Positions 6,436-15,538 of a stretch of DNA of 33,017 nucleotides are shown one piece after another (within the stretch, counting starts at the first letter, position 1; each line of letters begins with the position of its first letter). Source of the stretch: Candidatus Saccharimonadota bacterium (GTDB taxonomy: Bacteria > Patescibacteriota > Saccharimonadia > Saccharimonadales > Saccharimonadaceae). The notes under the pieces are model-generated. The model made no database searches. It was not told the origin of the DNA and was given only the letters and a program-made list of their open reading frames with translations. The stretch lies in contig JAFWLR010000003.1 of assembly GCA_017510985.1 (NCBI GenBank), forward strand, positions 1 through 33,017. Reading direction: 5' to 3'. The position numbers and the translations under genes are program-made.

Positions 6436-8856
6436 ATGGAGAGATTATTAGAGTGTTTTAGGCCAGAAAAGTATGTATTAGATATAAAGGTAAATAAAGG
6501 GCAGAAATCTATTGGGGGAAAGGTGGTGGTAACAGGGGAGGCTTTGAGGGAAAATGTAAAATTCCACGCGGTAGATTTAAATATTACGGGGGTGGAAGTA
6601 GGTGGTACTAAAGCGGAATTTGATGCTGACGGAGAAATATTAGAGGTAAAAAAGGTGCCAATAGGGGAGGCAGAGATCACTATATATTATAATGGTAAAC
6701 TAAATGAAAATATGCAAGGGGCATATTTGTCTACTTATGAGTATAAAGGTAAAACCGAGACAATTGTGGCGACGCAATTTGAAAGCCATTATGCGCGGGA
6801 GGCGTTTCCGTGTATTGATGAGCCAGCGGCGAAAGCGGTGTTTGAGCTGTCTTTGACGGTGCCGGAAAAAGATTTGAAAGTAGGAGATTTGGTTTTGGCG
6901 AATATGCCAGTGAAGAATGTTGTAAAAAATACAACAGTGTTTGAACCGACACCACGTATGAGTACATATTTATTGGCATGGGTGATTGGTAAGTTTCACG
7001 GTAAGACGGTGAAAAATACGCATGGAACGGAAATTACGACTTATTGTACTTTGGCGCAGGATTTGGATTCGGTGGATTTTGCCAATGAAGTGGCAGCGAA
7101 GAGTTTGGAATTTTACGATGATAATTTTAAAGTACCTTATCCTTTGAAAAAATGTGATCAGGTGGCGCTGCCGGATTTTGAGGCGGGGGCGATGGAAAAC
7201 TGGGGACTAGTGACTTATCGGGAGTCAATGATGTTGGCAGGAAAGACGGCGACGGTGGAAACGCGAAAAGAAGTTGCGCTTACTGTGGCGCATGAATTGT
7301 CGCATCAGTGGTTTGGGGACCTTGTGACAATGGAATGGTGGGATGATTTGTGGCTGAATGAGTCGTTTGCCAGCGTGATGGAATATTATGCGGTGGATAA
7401 TATCTATCCGGAATATCAGATTTTTGAAGAGTTTTTTGTGGGGAAATGTTTGATGGCGCTAATGCGAGATGCATACTCGGATGTGCAGTCAGTGCATCAG
7501 GAGGTGGCTAGTCCGGAAGAAATTGCGACGCTATTTGATGGTGCGATTGTGTATGCAAAGGGGGCACATTTGATGTTGATGTTGATACGGCTGATGGGAT
7601 GGGATGATTTTTGCAAGGGCTGCCGAGATTATTTTGAAAAATATCAGTATGCGAATACGGTGGGGAATGATTTGTGGAAATGCTTGAGTAAGTATGCAGA
7701 ATTTGATACGAAGAAATTAATGCATGCGTTTATTGACTGGCCAGGGTATCCGGTGATTACGAGCGTGGACGGGGCATTTGATGATTTTAAACAAAAGCGG
7801 TTTTTGTTGGATAGTGACAAAATGCCGGAGTCTGATTGGCCGCTGCCGGAAGTGACGGAAGATATGAGTGGGCATTACGTATTGAATTTGTCGGATGCGG
7901 AATTTATGGCACGACTTGAGGACTTTGGTAAGTTGGGGCTAGAAGAAAAGTTGCGGCTTTTGATTGACCGGTCTTTGGTATGCCGGACGGATTTGGCGAG
8001 CTCGGATTCTTTGGTGTCATTAGTGATGAAGTTTAAAGACGAGAGTTCGGCGGCGGTGTGGAATATTGTGATGACGATTGTGGGACAACTAAGGATTTTC
8101 TTTGAGCCTGGATCGGACGAAGAGAAGAGATTTAAGAAATTTACTAAAGAACTAGTGGCGCCAAAACTAAAAGAAATTGGTTTAACTACTAGAAAAAGTG
8201 ATGATGAAAATATTTTGCGTCTAAGAGCGATACTTCTTGGATTAGACTATTATGGGTCAACATTTGAGGGGGCGGATGGGGAGGTGATAGAAAATTTGCA
8301 GAAGTTGGCAAAAATGTATGAGGCGGATTATGCGGCTCTGGATCCGGAAATGCGGGATAGTATTTTGTGTGCAAAAATTTATTTGGAACCGGAATATTTT
8401 GATGATTATTTGAGGGCGTACCGAGAAACAGAAGACCCGGAAATTAAATTTGATCTTTTAACAGCGATGACTTTGGTGAAAGACGAGAGGAATGTTAAAA
8501 AGATGGTTGACCTATTGGGCAAATTGGATGTAGTAAAACTACAAAACCAAACGCAATTATTTGTGAGGTTATACCGGAATTCGTATGCACGGGCTTTGGC
8601 GTTTGCTTGGCTAGTTGATAATTGGGATTGGCTCGTGAAGACAATGGGGGATAAGTCATTGGATGCGTATCCAAGGTATACAGCGAATATTGTACGGACG
8701 GAGGATGAGTTTAAAGCATGGCGAGAGTTTTTCTTACCAATGCAAGATAACATGGCTCTTAAGCGAGCGATTGAGATTGGTGAAAAGGAAATTGCTGCGC
8801 GGCTCAAGTTAATCAAAAAAGATCGCGAGACAGTAATAAAAAAAGTAGAAGCGTAG
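6436..8856 (+). CDS. M1 family aminopeptidase (PepN/ERAP type)
   Basis: This 806-residue zinc aminopeptidase removes N-terminal amino acids from peptides. The exopeptidase motif GAMENWG is at residues 251-257. The zinc site is HELSH at 286-290, with the third ligand Glu309 at the usual 18-residue spacing (HEXXH-18-E). The beta-sandwich N-domain, thermolysin-like catalytic domain and a helical C-terminal half are all present at normal length. I see no signal peptide, so it is probably cytoplasmic. An organism that cannot make most amino acids would use it to recycle imported peptides, and peptide-derived arginine could feed the deiminase pathway nearby; that is inference. The ATG follows AAAAAGGAGTG. 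Its end converges on a methyltransferase gene with a gap of six bases. Confidence 0.95.
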   Translation: MERLLECFRPEKYVLDIKVNKGQKSIGGKVVVTGEALRENVKFHAVDLNITGVEVGGTKAEFDADGEILEVKKVPIGEAEITIYYNGKLNENMQGAYLSTYEYKGKTETIVATQFESHYAREAFPCIDEPAAKAVFELSLTVPEKDLKVGDLVLANMPVKNVVKNTTVFEPTPRMSTYLLAWVIGKFHGKTVKNTHGTEITTYCTLAQDLDSVDFANEVAAKSLEFYDDNFKVPYPLKKCDQVALPDFEAGAMENWGLVTYRESMMLAGKTATVETRKEVALTVAHELSHQWFGDLVTMEWWDDLWLNESFASVMEYYAVDNIYPEYQIFEEFFVGKCLMALMRDAYSDVQSVHQEVASPEEIATLFDGAIVYAKGAHLMLMLIRLMGWDDFCKGCRDYFEKYQYANTVGNDLWKCLSKYAEFDTKKLMHAFIDWPGYPVITSVDGAFDDFKQKRFLLDSDKMPESDWPLPEVTEDMSGHYVLNLSDAEFMARLEDFGKLGLEEKLRLLIDRSLVCRTDLASSDSLVSLVMKFKDESSAAVWNIVMTIVGQLRIFFEPGSDEEKRFKKFTKELVAPKLKEIGLTTRKSDDENILRLRAILLGLDYYGSTFEGADGEVIENLQKLAKMYEADYAALDPEMRDSILCAKIYLEPEYFDDYLRAYRETEDPEIKFDLLTAMTLVKDERNVKKMVDLLGKLDVVKLQNQTQLFVRLYRNSYARALAFAWLVDNWDWLVKTMGDKSLDAYPRYTANIVRTEDEFKAWREFFLPMQDNMALKRAIEIGEKEIAARLKLIKKDRETVIKKVEA

Positions 8857-8862
8857 TTATAA

Positions 8863-9714
8863 TTATTCAACTTTTTTCCTGAAATTGATAATATTTTGAT
8901 GATGATGGTTGATTTTGTAAGCGTATGGATAGCCAAACGGATAGAGCGGTTTGTTATCTTGCAATAAAATAGTAGTGCCGACGAATTCGAAGCCTATTTT
9001 ACACATGATACGAACTATATCGGCTTGGACGCAAACTTCCTTTTTGTTAACAGTAAAATCACTTATGATGATAGTTGTATAGGCTTTATTGCGTAATTTT
9101 GTGAAAACTTTTTGCATGACTTTTTGTAATAATAACAGAAAATCATCGTAGGTATCTTGATTGCCTAAGTCGCGTTTGTCATCGGAATAATATTCAACAC
9201 CCGTGCGTGAGCCGCTTCTGAAATTTTGTGAATCTTTGCGTAAACCGCTTCCTTTGTTATGTAAAATATTGTGATATGGAGGGGAAGTGACACAGTAGTC
9301 AATTGTAGTTTTGATTTTGGGGATTTCTCTGAGTGAATCGCCTACAATGATTTCTGTATCGGCGTTTAAAGGAATATTGAGTTGTGATAATCTTTCTTTG
9401 GCTAATTCGCAGTATTTTTTACTTAAGTCTATGCCGATTGATTTACGACCAAGATTGTGGGCTGCGATTAAAGTTGTGCCGACACCATTAAACGGATCTA
9501 GAACAGTCATGCCTTTTTTGGTAAAAAGCGAGATAAGACTTTCTATATCCCGAATAAGAAAAGGTGCAGGATGCTGGAAGGCAAATTTATCATCTTTGCA
9601 TTTTTTACTAACCCAATAGCTCCGAGTTAACTTGAGCCATTCTTTGCCAGTTAGATCGTTGAGTTGATTACGTTTATCGTATTTACCTTTATTTTCTACT
9701 TGTGTTTTTGTCAT
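8863..9714 (-). CDS. DNA methyltransferase (N4-cytosine/N6-adenine type)
   Basis: This 283-residue S-adenosylmethionine-dependent DNA methylase belongs to the site-specific DNA-methylase family (COG0863-like). The AdoMet motif DPFNGVGTT is at residues 73-81 and is followed by IGIDLS. The catalytic motif SPPY is at 144-147 (TSPPYHNI). SPPY is usual for N4-cytosine enzymes but also occurs in adenine enzymes, so the methylated base cannot be fixed. Its ATG overlaps the stop of the upstream methylase in an ATGA (9711-9714), so the two are translationally coupled and probably act together. No separate restriction gene is adjacent. The target sequence is unknown. Confidence 0.88.
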   Translation of the reverse strand: MTKTQVENKGKYDKRNQLNDLTGKEWLKLTRSYWVSKKCKDDKFAFQHPAPFLIRDIESLISLFTKKGMTVLDPFNGVGTTLIAAHNLGRKSIGIDLSKKYCELAKERLSQLNIPLNADTEIIVGDSLREIPKIKTTIDYCVTSPPYHNILHNKGSGLRKDSQNFRSGSRTGVEYYSDDKRDLGNQDTYDDFLLLLQKVMQKVFTKLRNKAYTTIIISDFTVNKKEVCVQADIVRIMCKIGFEFVGTTILLQDNKPLYPFGYPYAYKINHHHQNIINFRKKVE

Positions 9715-12146
9715 GAAAGTTTTTTGCCTAGTTTGATAAAATCGTTAAAGGTTAGTTTTCTTAAATGTGTAAGTTTTTCAAGGTCGGAGTATTTTATGTA
9801 GACCCAACTATTGTCATTGAATGAATTGACAAATAATGGATCTTTGATATTTTTGATTTCTTTTTCACGGTTGTCAGGTATGACCATTATTTTGGGTATG
9901 TCTTTTGTTAGATTGGACGCTCGTTGAATTCCGGAAGTGAAGTTGGTGGAATTTTCTACTTCTAGAGCGGTGACTATTTTGCCATTTGAAATCCATAAAA
10001 GATCAATCATTTCGAGCCGCGATAAGGTGCTTTGATCGAACTGCTGTGATAAGATTGAAAGATCTGTGTAATCGGTAAAATCTCGTAGTTGATGTGATTT
10101 GTATGGCTCTGGCTGTTCTCTGCGTCCGACGTAAGTTTGGAATCCTAGTTTTTTGCCGACATCTAGAGCCCATTTGATGGCTTCGGTATGTTTGGTGAAT
10201 TCTTTTTCGATGTCGCCGCCGGAATATACCCATTTGGTTCCGGATTTAGTAGCATATTTTTTTAATATATTGATAACTGAAACAGCGCTTGGTGTTAAAC
10301 CGTTGGGATATTGAATAAAGATTTCGGCTAAAGCTTCGTCGTATGAGATGGTATGTTTTCTTCGCAAGAGGTTGATGATGCTTTCTTCGACGCGGCCCAT
10401 GAGTGGCTTGTCTGGTTGTGCGATGTATTTTTGGGGGTCTTTGAACCACCAAAAGTCGCCAGCTTTGGTTGCGGTGTTGTCGGTAATTTCAAAAATATCT
10501 TTTAAGTGTTGCTTGAGGTAATTTTCGATGTTTTTGTCAAAGCCATTGATACTGAAGCCGGCGCTAGATAGCTCTGCTAATAGTCCGTTGAAGAGAATTT
10601 GATAAGGAGTGGGCTCATTGCGTTCGGCGATTAGCTTGATGGTGGTATTAAGTAAGAAATTTTCAAATTCTTTTTGGTCGTTATTGAATTCGAGAGATTT
10701 TGCCTTGATACATCTAATGTAAAAATCTGTGCCGGAGGTGCCATAAGGATTGGCCACGTTTGATTCGCCGGTGCGTCGGTTTTGCTGATGGATGACTTTT
10801 TCGATTTTGAAACCGGACATCATAATGGAATTTAGGAATGAATTCCAAATTTCGATTTTGTTGTTATGAAAGGTAAAAACGATTTTGCCGTCGTCTTTTA
10901 AAATGGCGTTTAGGTTTTTGAGAGCTTTGGTAAATTTTTGTTCATAAAGTTTGACGGGGTTTTTATTATTAATAGTAATTTCGGAGTCATAATTTGGAGT
11001 ATACCGTTTGTCGAATTTTTTGAGCCAAATTAACCATATGGTACTGAGGTCGAGATATTGTACTAATCCGCCGTATGGAGGATCTGTCATGATAAAATCG
11101 ACGCTTTTTTCGTCTAAAAATTCGGTGACAGTAAGTACATCGACAATACCGTATTTGATGTCAAAATTGGTACTACGATTACTTTTGTTGCTAGTGTCAA
11201 CGTAGAGGGTTTTGATTTTGTCTTTGCCGATGTAGCTATGAAAATTGCGGAGTGAACTGTCGGTAGATTGTTTACCGAAGCAATTTCCTGCAAAGACATG
11301 GAGGGGGTTCATTTCCATCTGGCGGGTTGCGACTAGGTAGGCTGAACGACCCCAGCTAGTGGAAAAATCGCGATTGGCTGAGGGGCGACGTGGAACATTC
11401 ATTTTGGTGGTGAGATGAAGAGTTTGAACAAAGGAATACATTAGTTGCTTTTTTACGTTTGGATCTTTTTCTTGTTGGATTTTGTCAAAAATTAAGGATA
11501 GGATATATAGATTACGCTTGGTCCATAAATTGATGAATTTTTTGCCGCCGATGTTTTTGATGAAATTAGCGCTAAATGAATCAGTATTTCTGAATTCGTC
11601 GTCGGGTAACCAAGTTTTGATTTGGATTTTTGGGATGGCGGAAATTAGGGCTTTTTCTTGCTGAGTTGGTTGACGAGTGTATCTGTAGCCGTTTCTACCG
11701 GTATGATTGTCGCATTGGATAGCGACTTCATAGATGTCTTTACCGTTCCACTTATAAGCAACGATTTTGGCGTTTTTACAGCCGCATTTTTTGCAAGTAA
11801 CGTGATAATGTTGTTTGTAAATTGGATTTTTTTCTATGGATGTAACGATTCGGTCTGAGCTGGCTTTGAATTTTGCTTGGTCGTAATCAGAAGTTAAAAC
11901 GTCTATAAAAAAGGCCGTCATTGGGTTGAGGTCAAAAGCAATGGCTTTACGCCCGGCTTTGACTGCCTCGAATGCGCTGATGGCGCTGCCGGCAAACGGG
12001 TCAAAAAAGAGACCTTCTTTTGGCGTATAACACTCAATATATTCGCGCCAAATGTTGTGTGGTTTTTTGCCCCAATATTTCATGGCGGCATAAACTTCTG
12101 GCCGAGTTTCTTCTACTAATGCGTAATCAATATCGCGTTTGCCCAT
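9711..12146 (-). CDS. Large DNA methylase with Zn-ribbon-like insert and C-terminal nuclease-like domain
   Basis: This 811-residue protein has AdoMet motif DPFAGS at residues 49-54 and catalytic DPPYGG at 355-360. Between them lies a zinc-ribbon-like cluster (Cys118, Cys121, Cys123, Cys145, His148). That layout resembles the COG1743 adenine-specific methylases with a Zn-ribbon. After about residue 580 come a winged-helix-like stretch (about 585-640) and a segment with MIDLLW (Asp715) and ALEVEN (Glu729, Glu731). This resembles a PD-(D/E)xK nuclease core with Glu in place of the lysine. If real, this is a fused restriction-modification enzyme, otherwise an effector or DNA-binding module. The gene appears to be leaderless, with TATAAT ending six bases before the ATG. 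Confidence 0.82.
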   Translation of the reverse strand: MGKRDIDYALVEETRPEVYAAMKYWGKKPHNIWREYIECYTPKEGLFFDPFAGSAISAFEAVKAGRKAIAFDLNPMTAFFIDVLTSDYDQAKFKASSDRIVTSIEKNPIYKQHYHVTCKKCGCKNAKIVAYKWNGKDIYEVAIQCDNHTGRNGYRYTRQPTQQEKALISAIPKIQIKTWLPDDEFRNTDSFSANFIKNIGGKKFINLWTKRNLYILSLIFDKIQQEKDPNVKKQLMYSFVQTLHLTTKMNVPRRPSANRDFSTSWGRSAYLVATRQMEMNPLHVFAGNCFGKQSTDSSLRNFHSYIGKDKIKTLYVDTSNKSNRSTNFDIKYGIVDVLTVTEFLDEKSVDFIMTDPPYGGLVQYLDLSTIWLIWLKKFDKRYTPNYDSEITINNKNPVKLYEQKFTKALKNLNAILKDDGKIVFTFHNNKIEIWNSFLNSIMMSGFKIEKVIHQQNRRTGESNVANPYGTSGTDFYIRCIKAKSLEFNNDQKEFENFLLNTTIKLIAERNEPTPYQILFNGLLAELSSAGFSINGFDKNIENYLKQHLKDIFEITDNTATKAGDFWWFKDPQKYIAQPDKPLMGRVEESIINLLRRKHTISYDEALAEIFIQYPNGLTPSAVSVINILKKYATKSGTKWVYSGGDIEKEFTKHTEAIKWALDVGKKLGFQTYVGRREQPEPYKSHQLRDFTDYTDLSILSQQFDQSTLSRLEMIDLLWISNGKIVTALEVENSTNFTSGIQRASNLTKDIPKIMVIPDNREKEIKNIKDPLFVNSFNDNSWVYIKYSDLEKLTHLRKLTFNDFIKLGKKLS

Positions 12147-12152
12147 GTTTAA

Positions 12153-12161
12153 ATTATAACA
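12153..12161 (-). promoter_or_regulatory. Extended -10 promoter of the methylase operon
   Basis: On the - strand this reads TGT-TATAAT followed by six bases and then the ATG of the large methylase. The expected start of transcription coincides with the start codon, so the mRNA would be leaderless. Confidence 0.75.
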
Positions 12162-12180
12162 TATTTGCCTGTGTAATTTT

Positions 12181-12267
12181 TGGTGCCCGCTGAGAGACTT
12201 GAACTCTCACGCCGTTGCCGGCACTAGCACCTGAAGCTAGCGCGTCTACCAATTCCGCCAAACGGGC
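12181..12267 (-). tRNA. tRNA-Leu(CAG)
   Basis: The reverse complement starts GCCCGTTTGG and ends with an encoded CCA. The anticodon stem CTAGC/GCTAG surrounds TTCAGGT, giving anticodon CAG. A long variable arm (GCCGGCAACGGC) marks it as class II, and the T loop is TTCAAGT. Its 5' end faces away from the methylase genes, and its 3' end lies 34 bases from their start codon. Confidence 0.95.
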
Positions 12268-12291
12268 TTGGTGTAATTATACCATATTTTA

Positions 12292-12300
12292 TGATATAAT
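12292..12300 (+). promoter_or_regulatory. Extended -10 promoter of pgi
   Basis: TGA-TATAAT ends 19 bases before the ATG at 12320. The short leader contains GGAGG at 12311-12315, which fixes the start codon. The longer reading frame beginning at 12215 would run through the tRNA-Leu gene and is rejected. Confidence 0.75.
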
Positions 12301-12319
12301 GGGGGTAATTGGAGGTAGT

Positions 12320-13444
12320 ATGATAACAATAAATTTTGACCCAAAGGTGGATGAAGTTAAAACGGCAGAGATATTGAAGGCGATTGCGCATGATAAAATG
12401 GGTGGTTGGTTGACGCTGCCAAAAAGGTTTGATATGGGGGAGTTTGTGCGGATTAAGGAGGCGGCGAAGAAGATCCAAGAAGAAAGTGAATATTTAGTAT
12501 GTATTGGAATTGGAGGGTCGTACCTAGGGCACCGAGCGATTATTGAGGCATTGCACCCACATTCGGAAACCAAAATTATTTATGCGGGAAATTCTTTAAG
12601 TCGGCGGGAGTTAGATAGGGCATTAAAAAAAGTGGGAGATCATGATTTTTCGGTTAATGTAATTTCAAAATCTGGTACTACTTTGGAGCCAGCAATAGCG
12701 TTTGGTGAATTTAAGAAGAAATTGATTGAAAAATATGGTGAGGAAGAAGCGGCGGGGCGGATTTATGCGACGACAGATCGTAAGCAAGGCGCTTTACATG
12801 ACGAAGCGGTGGCGGCAGGCTATACTATGTTTGTGGTACCAGATAATATTGGGGGGCGATATTCAGTGCTTTCGGCAGTGGGGATTTTGCCAATGGCAGT
12901 GGCGGGGGTGAACGTAGATAAATTGCTGGAAGGGGCGGCAGAAGCGGTAGAAAAGGTAGTAGAGCCGGCGACTAAATATGCTTGGATGCGATATTCGCTA
13001 GCTAAGAAAAATTACGATACGGAAGTATTTGCGAGTTTTGAGCCGGCGACGATGTATTTTAATGAGTGGTTGAAACAGCTATTTGGTGAAAGTGAGGGAA
13101 AAAATAAGCAAGGAGTGTTGCCGGTGTCAGTGGTGTATTCTACGGATTTGCATTCTTTGGGGCAGTTTATCCAGGATGGAAGGCGAAATTTATGGGAAAC
13201 GATTATTGATTATCCTACGGACGAAATTAATGCTAAAGTAGTGAAAGCGGTGCAGGTGGCGCATATAGGGGGTGGGATTCCGGTTTTGAATATCGGAGTG
13301 TCGAGTTATGATGAAATGGGGTTTGGGGAGTTGATTTATTTCTTTGAGCTTTCGTGTGCGGTTAGCGCAAAATTATTCGGCGTGAACCCATTTGATCAGC
13401 CGGGAGTGGAAGCCTACAAAAACGAGCTTAAGAAGTTATTATAG
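12320..13444 (+). CDS. pgi: Glucose-6-phosphate isomerase
   Basis: It interconverts glucose-6-phosphate and fructose-6-phosphate in the cytoplasm. Sugar-phosphate-binding signatures are visible: GIGGSYLG (residues 63-70) and SKSGTTLEP (116-124), then GGRYSVLSAVG and the C-terminal FFELSCAVSAKLFGVNPFDQPGVEAYK pattern given here in parts (FFELSCAVSA, NPFDQPGVE). With the start at 12320 the protein has 374 residues, shorter than the 430-450 of typical bacterial enzymes, as is common for compact CPR proteins. GGAGG five bases upstream supports this start. The 3' end overlaps the end of the convergent arcC gene by 17 bases. No terminator is visible between them. Confidence 0.94.
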   Translation: MITINFDPKVDEVKTAEILKAIAHDKMGGWLTLPKRFDMGEFVRIKEAAKKIQEESEYLVCIGIGGSYLGHRAIIEALHPHSETKIIYAGNSLSRRELDRALKKVGDHDFSVNVISKSGTTLEPAIAFGEFKKKLIEKYGEEEAAGRIYATTDRKQGALHDEAVAAGYTMFVVPDNIGGRYSVLSAVGILPMAVAGVNVDKLLEGAAEAVEKVVEPATKYAWMRYSLAKKNYDTEVFASFEPATMYFNEWLKQLFGESEGKNKQGVLPVSVVYSTDLHSLGQFIQDGRRNLWETIIDYPTDEINAKVVKAVQVAHIGGGIPVLNIGVSSYDEMGFGELIYFFELSCAVSAKLFGVNPFDQPGVEAYKNELKKLL

Positions 13445-14369
13445 TGCCGGCTTGACTAGACAAGGCAGATTTTAAATGAGGAATATCAGTGATAATGCCG
13501 GTGCCACCTTTTTTGGCAAATTTGATAGTGGCTTCGACTTTGGGCAACATAGAACCGGGTTTGAAATAACCGTATTTAATAAGATTTTGTAGTTCTTTGG
13601 CGGTAATGCGGTGAATAGGCTCTTGATTAGATAAACCGTAATTGATATAGACATTAGGCACGGCGGTGACGGAAGCGAAAATATCGGCATTTATTAGCTC
13701 GGCAAGTTTTTCGGCAGCGTAATCTTTGTCAATAACAGCGTCGATACCTTTGAGTTTTTTGAGAACTTTAGTGCGGTAAACTGGGATGCCACCACCGCCG
13801 GCAGCGATAACAATAATACCATCGGCAACTAGTTCTTTGATGGAATTTTTTTCGACAATGTCAATGGGCTTGGGGGAGGCGACGACGCGACGCCAACCGC
13901 GGCCGGCATCTTCTTTGACAACCCAATGATTTTGGCGAGCGAGTTTGGCGGCTTCGGCGGGGCCGTAGAATTGCCCAATAGGCTTGGTGGGGTTTTTGAA
14001 AGCCGGGTCGTTTTTATCAACTACGACTTGGGACACTATGGTGACAACTTTGCGGCGTTTGCCTTGACGCATGAAAGAATTACTAATAGCTTGGCTAAGC
14101 CAGTAGCCAATTTGACCTTGACTCATAGCGACAGCGGTTTCGAGTGGCATAGCGGGGGCATTTTTGGTGGAAGCGGATTCTTCGTGAATTAAAATGTTAC
14201 CGACTTGGGGACCGTTGCCGTGAGCGATGATAATTTCGTATTTATCGGCAAGTTCGGCGATAACTTCGCCAACAGCTGTAGCGACTCTTTTTTGAGCTTC
14301 AGCGGTGGCTTCGCCGTTTTTTTGGAGGGCGTTGCCGCCTAATGCTAGAACTACACGTTTTTTTACCAT
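13428..14369 (-). CDS. arcC: Carbamate kinase
   Basis: This 313-residue enzyme makes ATP from carbamoyl phosphate and ADP, the energy-yielding last step of the arginine deiminase pathway. It begins with the amino-acid kinase glycine motif (LALGGNALQ) and has AHGNGPQVGN, a Gln/Trp-rich middle, and AAGGGGIPVY, all typical of ArcC. Length is normal. It is transcribed away from arcB, arcA and the antiporter, unlike the single-operon order of most bacteria. The two directions share a 77-base intergenic region. Its -10 ends six bases before the ATG, so the transcript is probably leaderless. It overlaps pgi tail to tail by 17 bases. Confidence 0.95.
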   Translation of the reverse strand: MVKKRVVLALGGNALQKNGEATAEAQKRVATAVGEVIAELADKYEIIIAHGNGPQVGNILIHEESASTKNAPAMPLETAVAMSQGQIGYWLSQAISNSFMRQGKRRKVVTIVSQVVVDKNDPAFKNPTKPIGQFYGPAEAAKLARQNHWVVKEDAGRGWRRVVASPKPIDIVEKNSIKELVADGIIVIAAGGGGIPVYRTKVLKKLKGIDAVIDKDYAAEKLAELINADIFASVTAVPNVYINYGLSNQEPIHRITAKELQNLIKYGYFKPGSMLPKVEATIKFAKKGGTGIITDIPHLKSALSSQAGTIITS

Positions 14370-14375
14370 AAGAAT

Positions 14376-14384
14376 ATTATAGCA
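14376..14384 (-). promoter_or_regulatory. Extended -10 promoter of arcC
   Basis: On the - strand this is TGC-TATAAT, with six bases between the -10 and the ATG, implying a leaderless arcC mRNA. Confidence 0.75.
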
Positions 14385-14393
14385 CGAAAATAC

Positions 14394-14422
14394 TTGCGTT
14401 TAAAATAAACTTAATATATAAT
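14394..14422 (+). promoter_or_regulatory. arcB promoter (-35/-10)
   Basis: TTGCGT (14394-14399), a 17-base spacer, then TATAAT (14417-14422). The leader carries AAGAAGGG before the ATG at 14447. The arrangement is back to back with the arcC promoter, so one regulator could control both directions; no operator is recognised. Confidence 0.75.
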
Positions 14423-14446
14423 AGATAATATAAAGAAGGGCATCAA

Positions 14447-15478
14447 ATGAATTTTTATGGTAGAGACTTTTTAAGAATATTAGATTTTAGCGAGGAAGAA
14501 CTAAAATACATGCTCGCGATGGCGAGAAAATTCAAAGAAATGAAGAAGGCGAAACAAAATCATAAATATTTTCCAGAGAAGAATATCGCGATTTTGTTTG
14601 AAAAGACTTCTACGAGGACAAGATGCTCGTTTGAAGTGGCGGGATATGATCTTGGCATGGGGGTAACATATCTAGATCCAACCGGTTCGCAAATGGGACA
14701 TAAGGAATCAATTGCGGATACGGCGCGGGTGTTGGCGCGGCTTTATGATGGAATTGAATATCGGGGATTTGATCAAAAAATAGTAGATGAATTAGCGGAG
14801 TATGCGGATGTGCCGGTGTGGAATGGACTCACGGATGAGTGTCATCCGACGCAGGCTTTGGGCGATTTTATGACGATAGAAGAGCATTTTGGACATTTGA
14901 AGGGATTGACTTTGGCATTTGTGGGGGATACGCGAAATAATGTAGCAAATTCTTTGATGGCAATGAGCGCTAAGATGGGGGTGAATTTTATTGCTTGTGG
15001 GCCAGTTGGGTTAAGGCCATCGGATGAAATTATTGCAAAGTGTCAACCGATTGCCGAAAAAAATGATTGCACGATTACGGTGACGGATGATATAAGTATT
15101 TTGGATGGTCGAGCGGATGCAATATATACAGACGTATGGTTATCTTTGGGTGAAGATTCGGAAAAATGGGGCGAGCGGATTGAGTTATTAAAACCATACC
15201 AAGTGAATATGGATTTAATGCAAAGAGCGAAAGATACGGCGGTGTTTTTACATTGTTTGCCATCTTTTCATGATCTTAATACTTCAATTGCGCGAGATGT
15301 GAAAGAAAAATATGGTTTGGACGAAATGGAAGTAACAAATGAGGTGTTTGAGTCGGATAAATCAATTGTATTTGAGCAGGCGGAAAATAGAATGCACACA
15401 ATAAAATCTGTAATGTTCTTAACGCTTTGGGATCCTTCTTTAGGAAAGAAGAGTTTGAGTGAGAAGAAACCAGGTTGA
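14447..15478 (+). CDS. arcB: Ornithine carbamoyltransferase (catabolic)
   Basis: In this pathway the enzyme converts citrulline and phosphate to ornithine and carbamoyl phosphate. The carbamoyl-phosphate site STRTRCSFE begins at residue 55, HPTQALGDF is at 133-141, and the ornithine-site motif HCLPSFHD is at 269-276. All are in place, and 343 residues is normal. The catabolic role is inferred from the adjacent arcA, arcC and antiporter genes and the absence of arginine-synthesis genes here. The gene follows AAGAAGGGCATCAA and ends with TGA. A hairpin with a T tract (15478-15512) begins on its stop codon. Confidence 0.96.
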   Translation: MNFYGRDFLRILDFSEEELKYMLAMARKFKEMKKAKQNHKYFPEKNIAILFEKTSTRTRCSFEVAGYDLGMGVTYLDPTGSQMGHKESIADTARVLARLYDGIEYRGFDQKIVDELAEYADVPVWNGLTDECHPTQALGDFMTIEEHFGHLKGLTLAFVGDTRNNVANSLMAMSAKMGVNFIACGPVGLRPSDEIIAKCQPIAEKNDCTITVTDDISILDGRADAIYTDVWLSLGEDSEKWGERIELLKPYQVNMDLMQRAKDTAVFLHCLPSFHDLNTSIARDVKEKYGLDEMEVTNEVFESDKSIVFEQAENRMHTIKSVMFLTLWDPSLGKKSLSEKKPG

Positions 15479-15512
15479 AAATTGAAGTGGAAGTGAATTC
15501 TGTTTCAATTTT
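15478..15512 (+). terminator. Hairpin with conserved loop between arcB and arcA
   Basis: Stem AAAATTGAAGT (15478-15488) pairs with GTTTCAATTTT (15502-15512), including two wobble pairs. It encloses the 13-base loop GGAAGTGAATTCT, and a T run follows. The same loop with a differently spelled stem recurs at 18707-18741. Inside the cluster it may be an attenuator or processing site that sets arcB versus arcA levels. Confidence 0.7.
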
Positions 15513-15538
15513 TAAAAATAATGAAAGGAAAAATATCA

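Noticed and set aside
12215-12319. Upstream extension of pgi to an ATG at 12215
   Set aside because: It runs through tRNA-Leu and the promoter; the ATG at 12320 has GGAGG and a -10 upstream.
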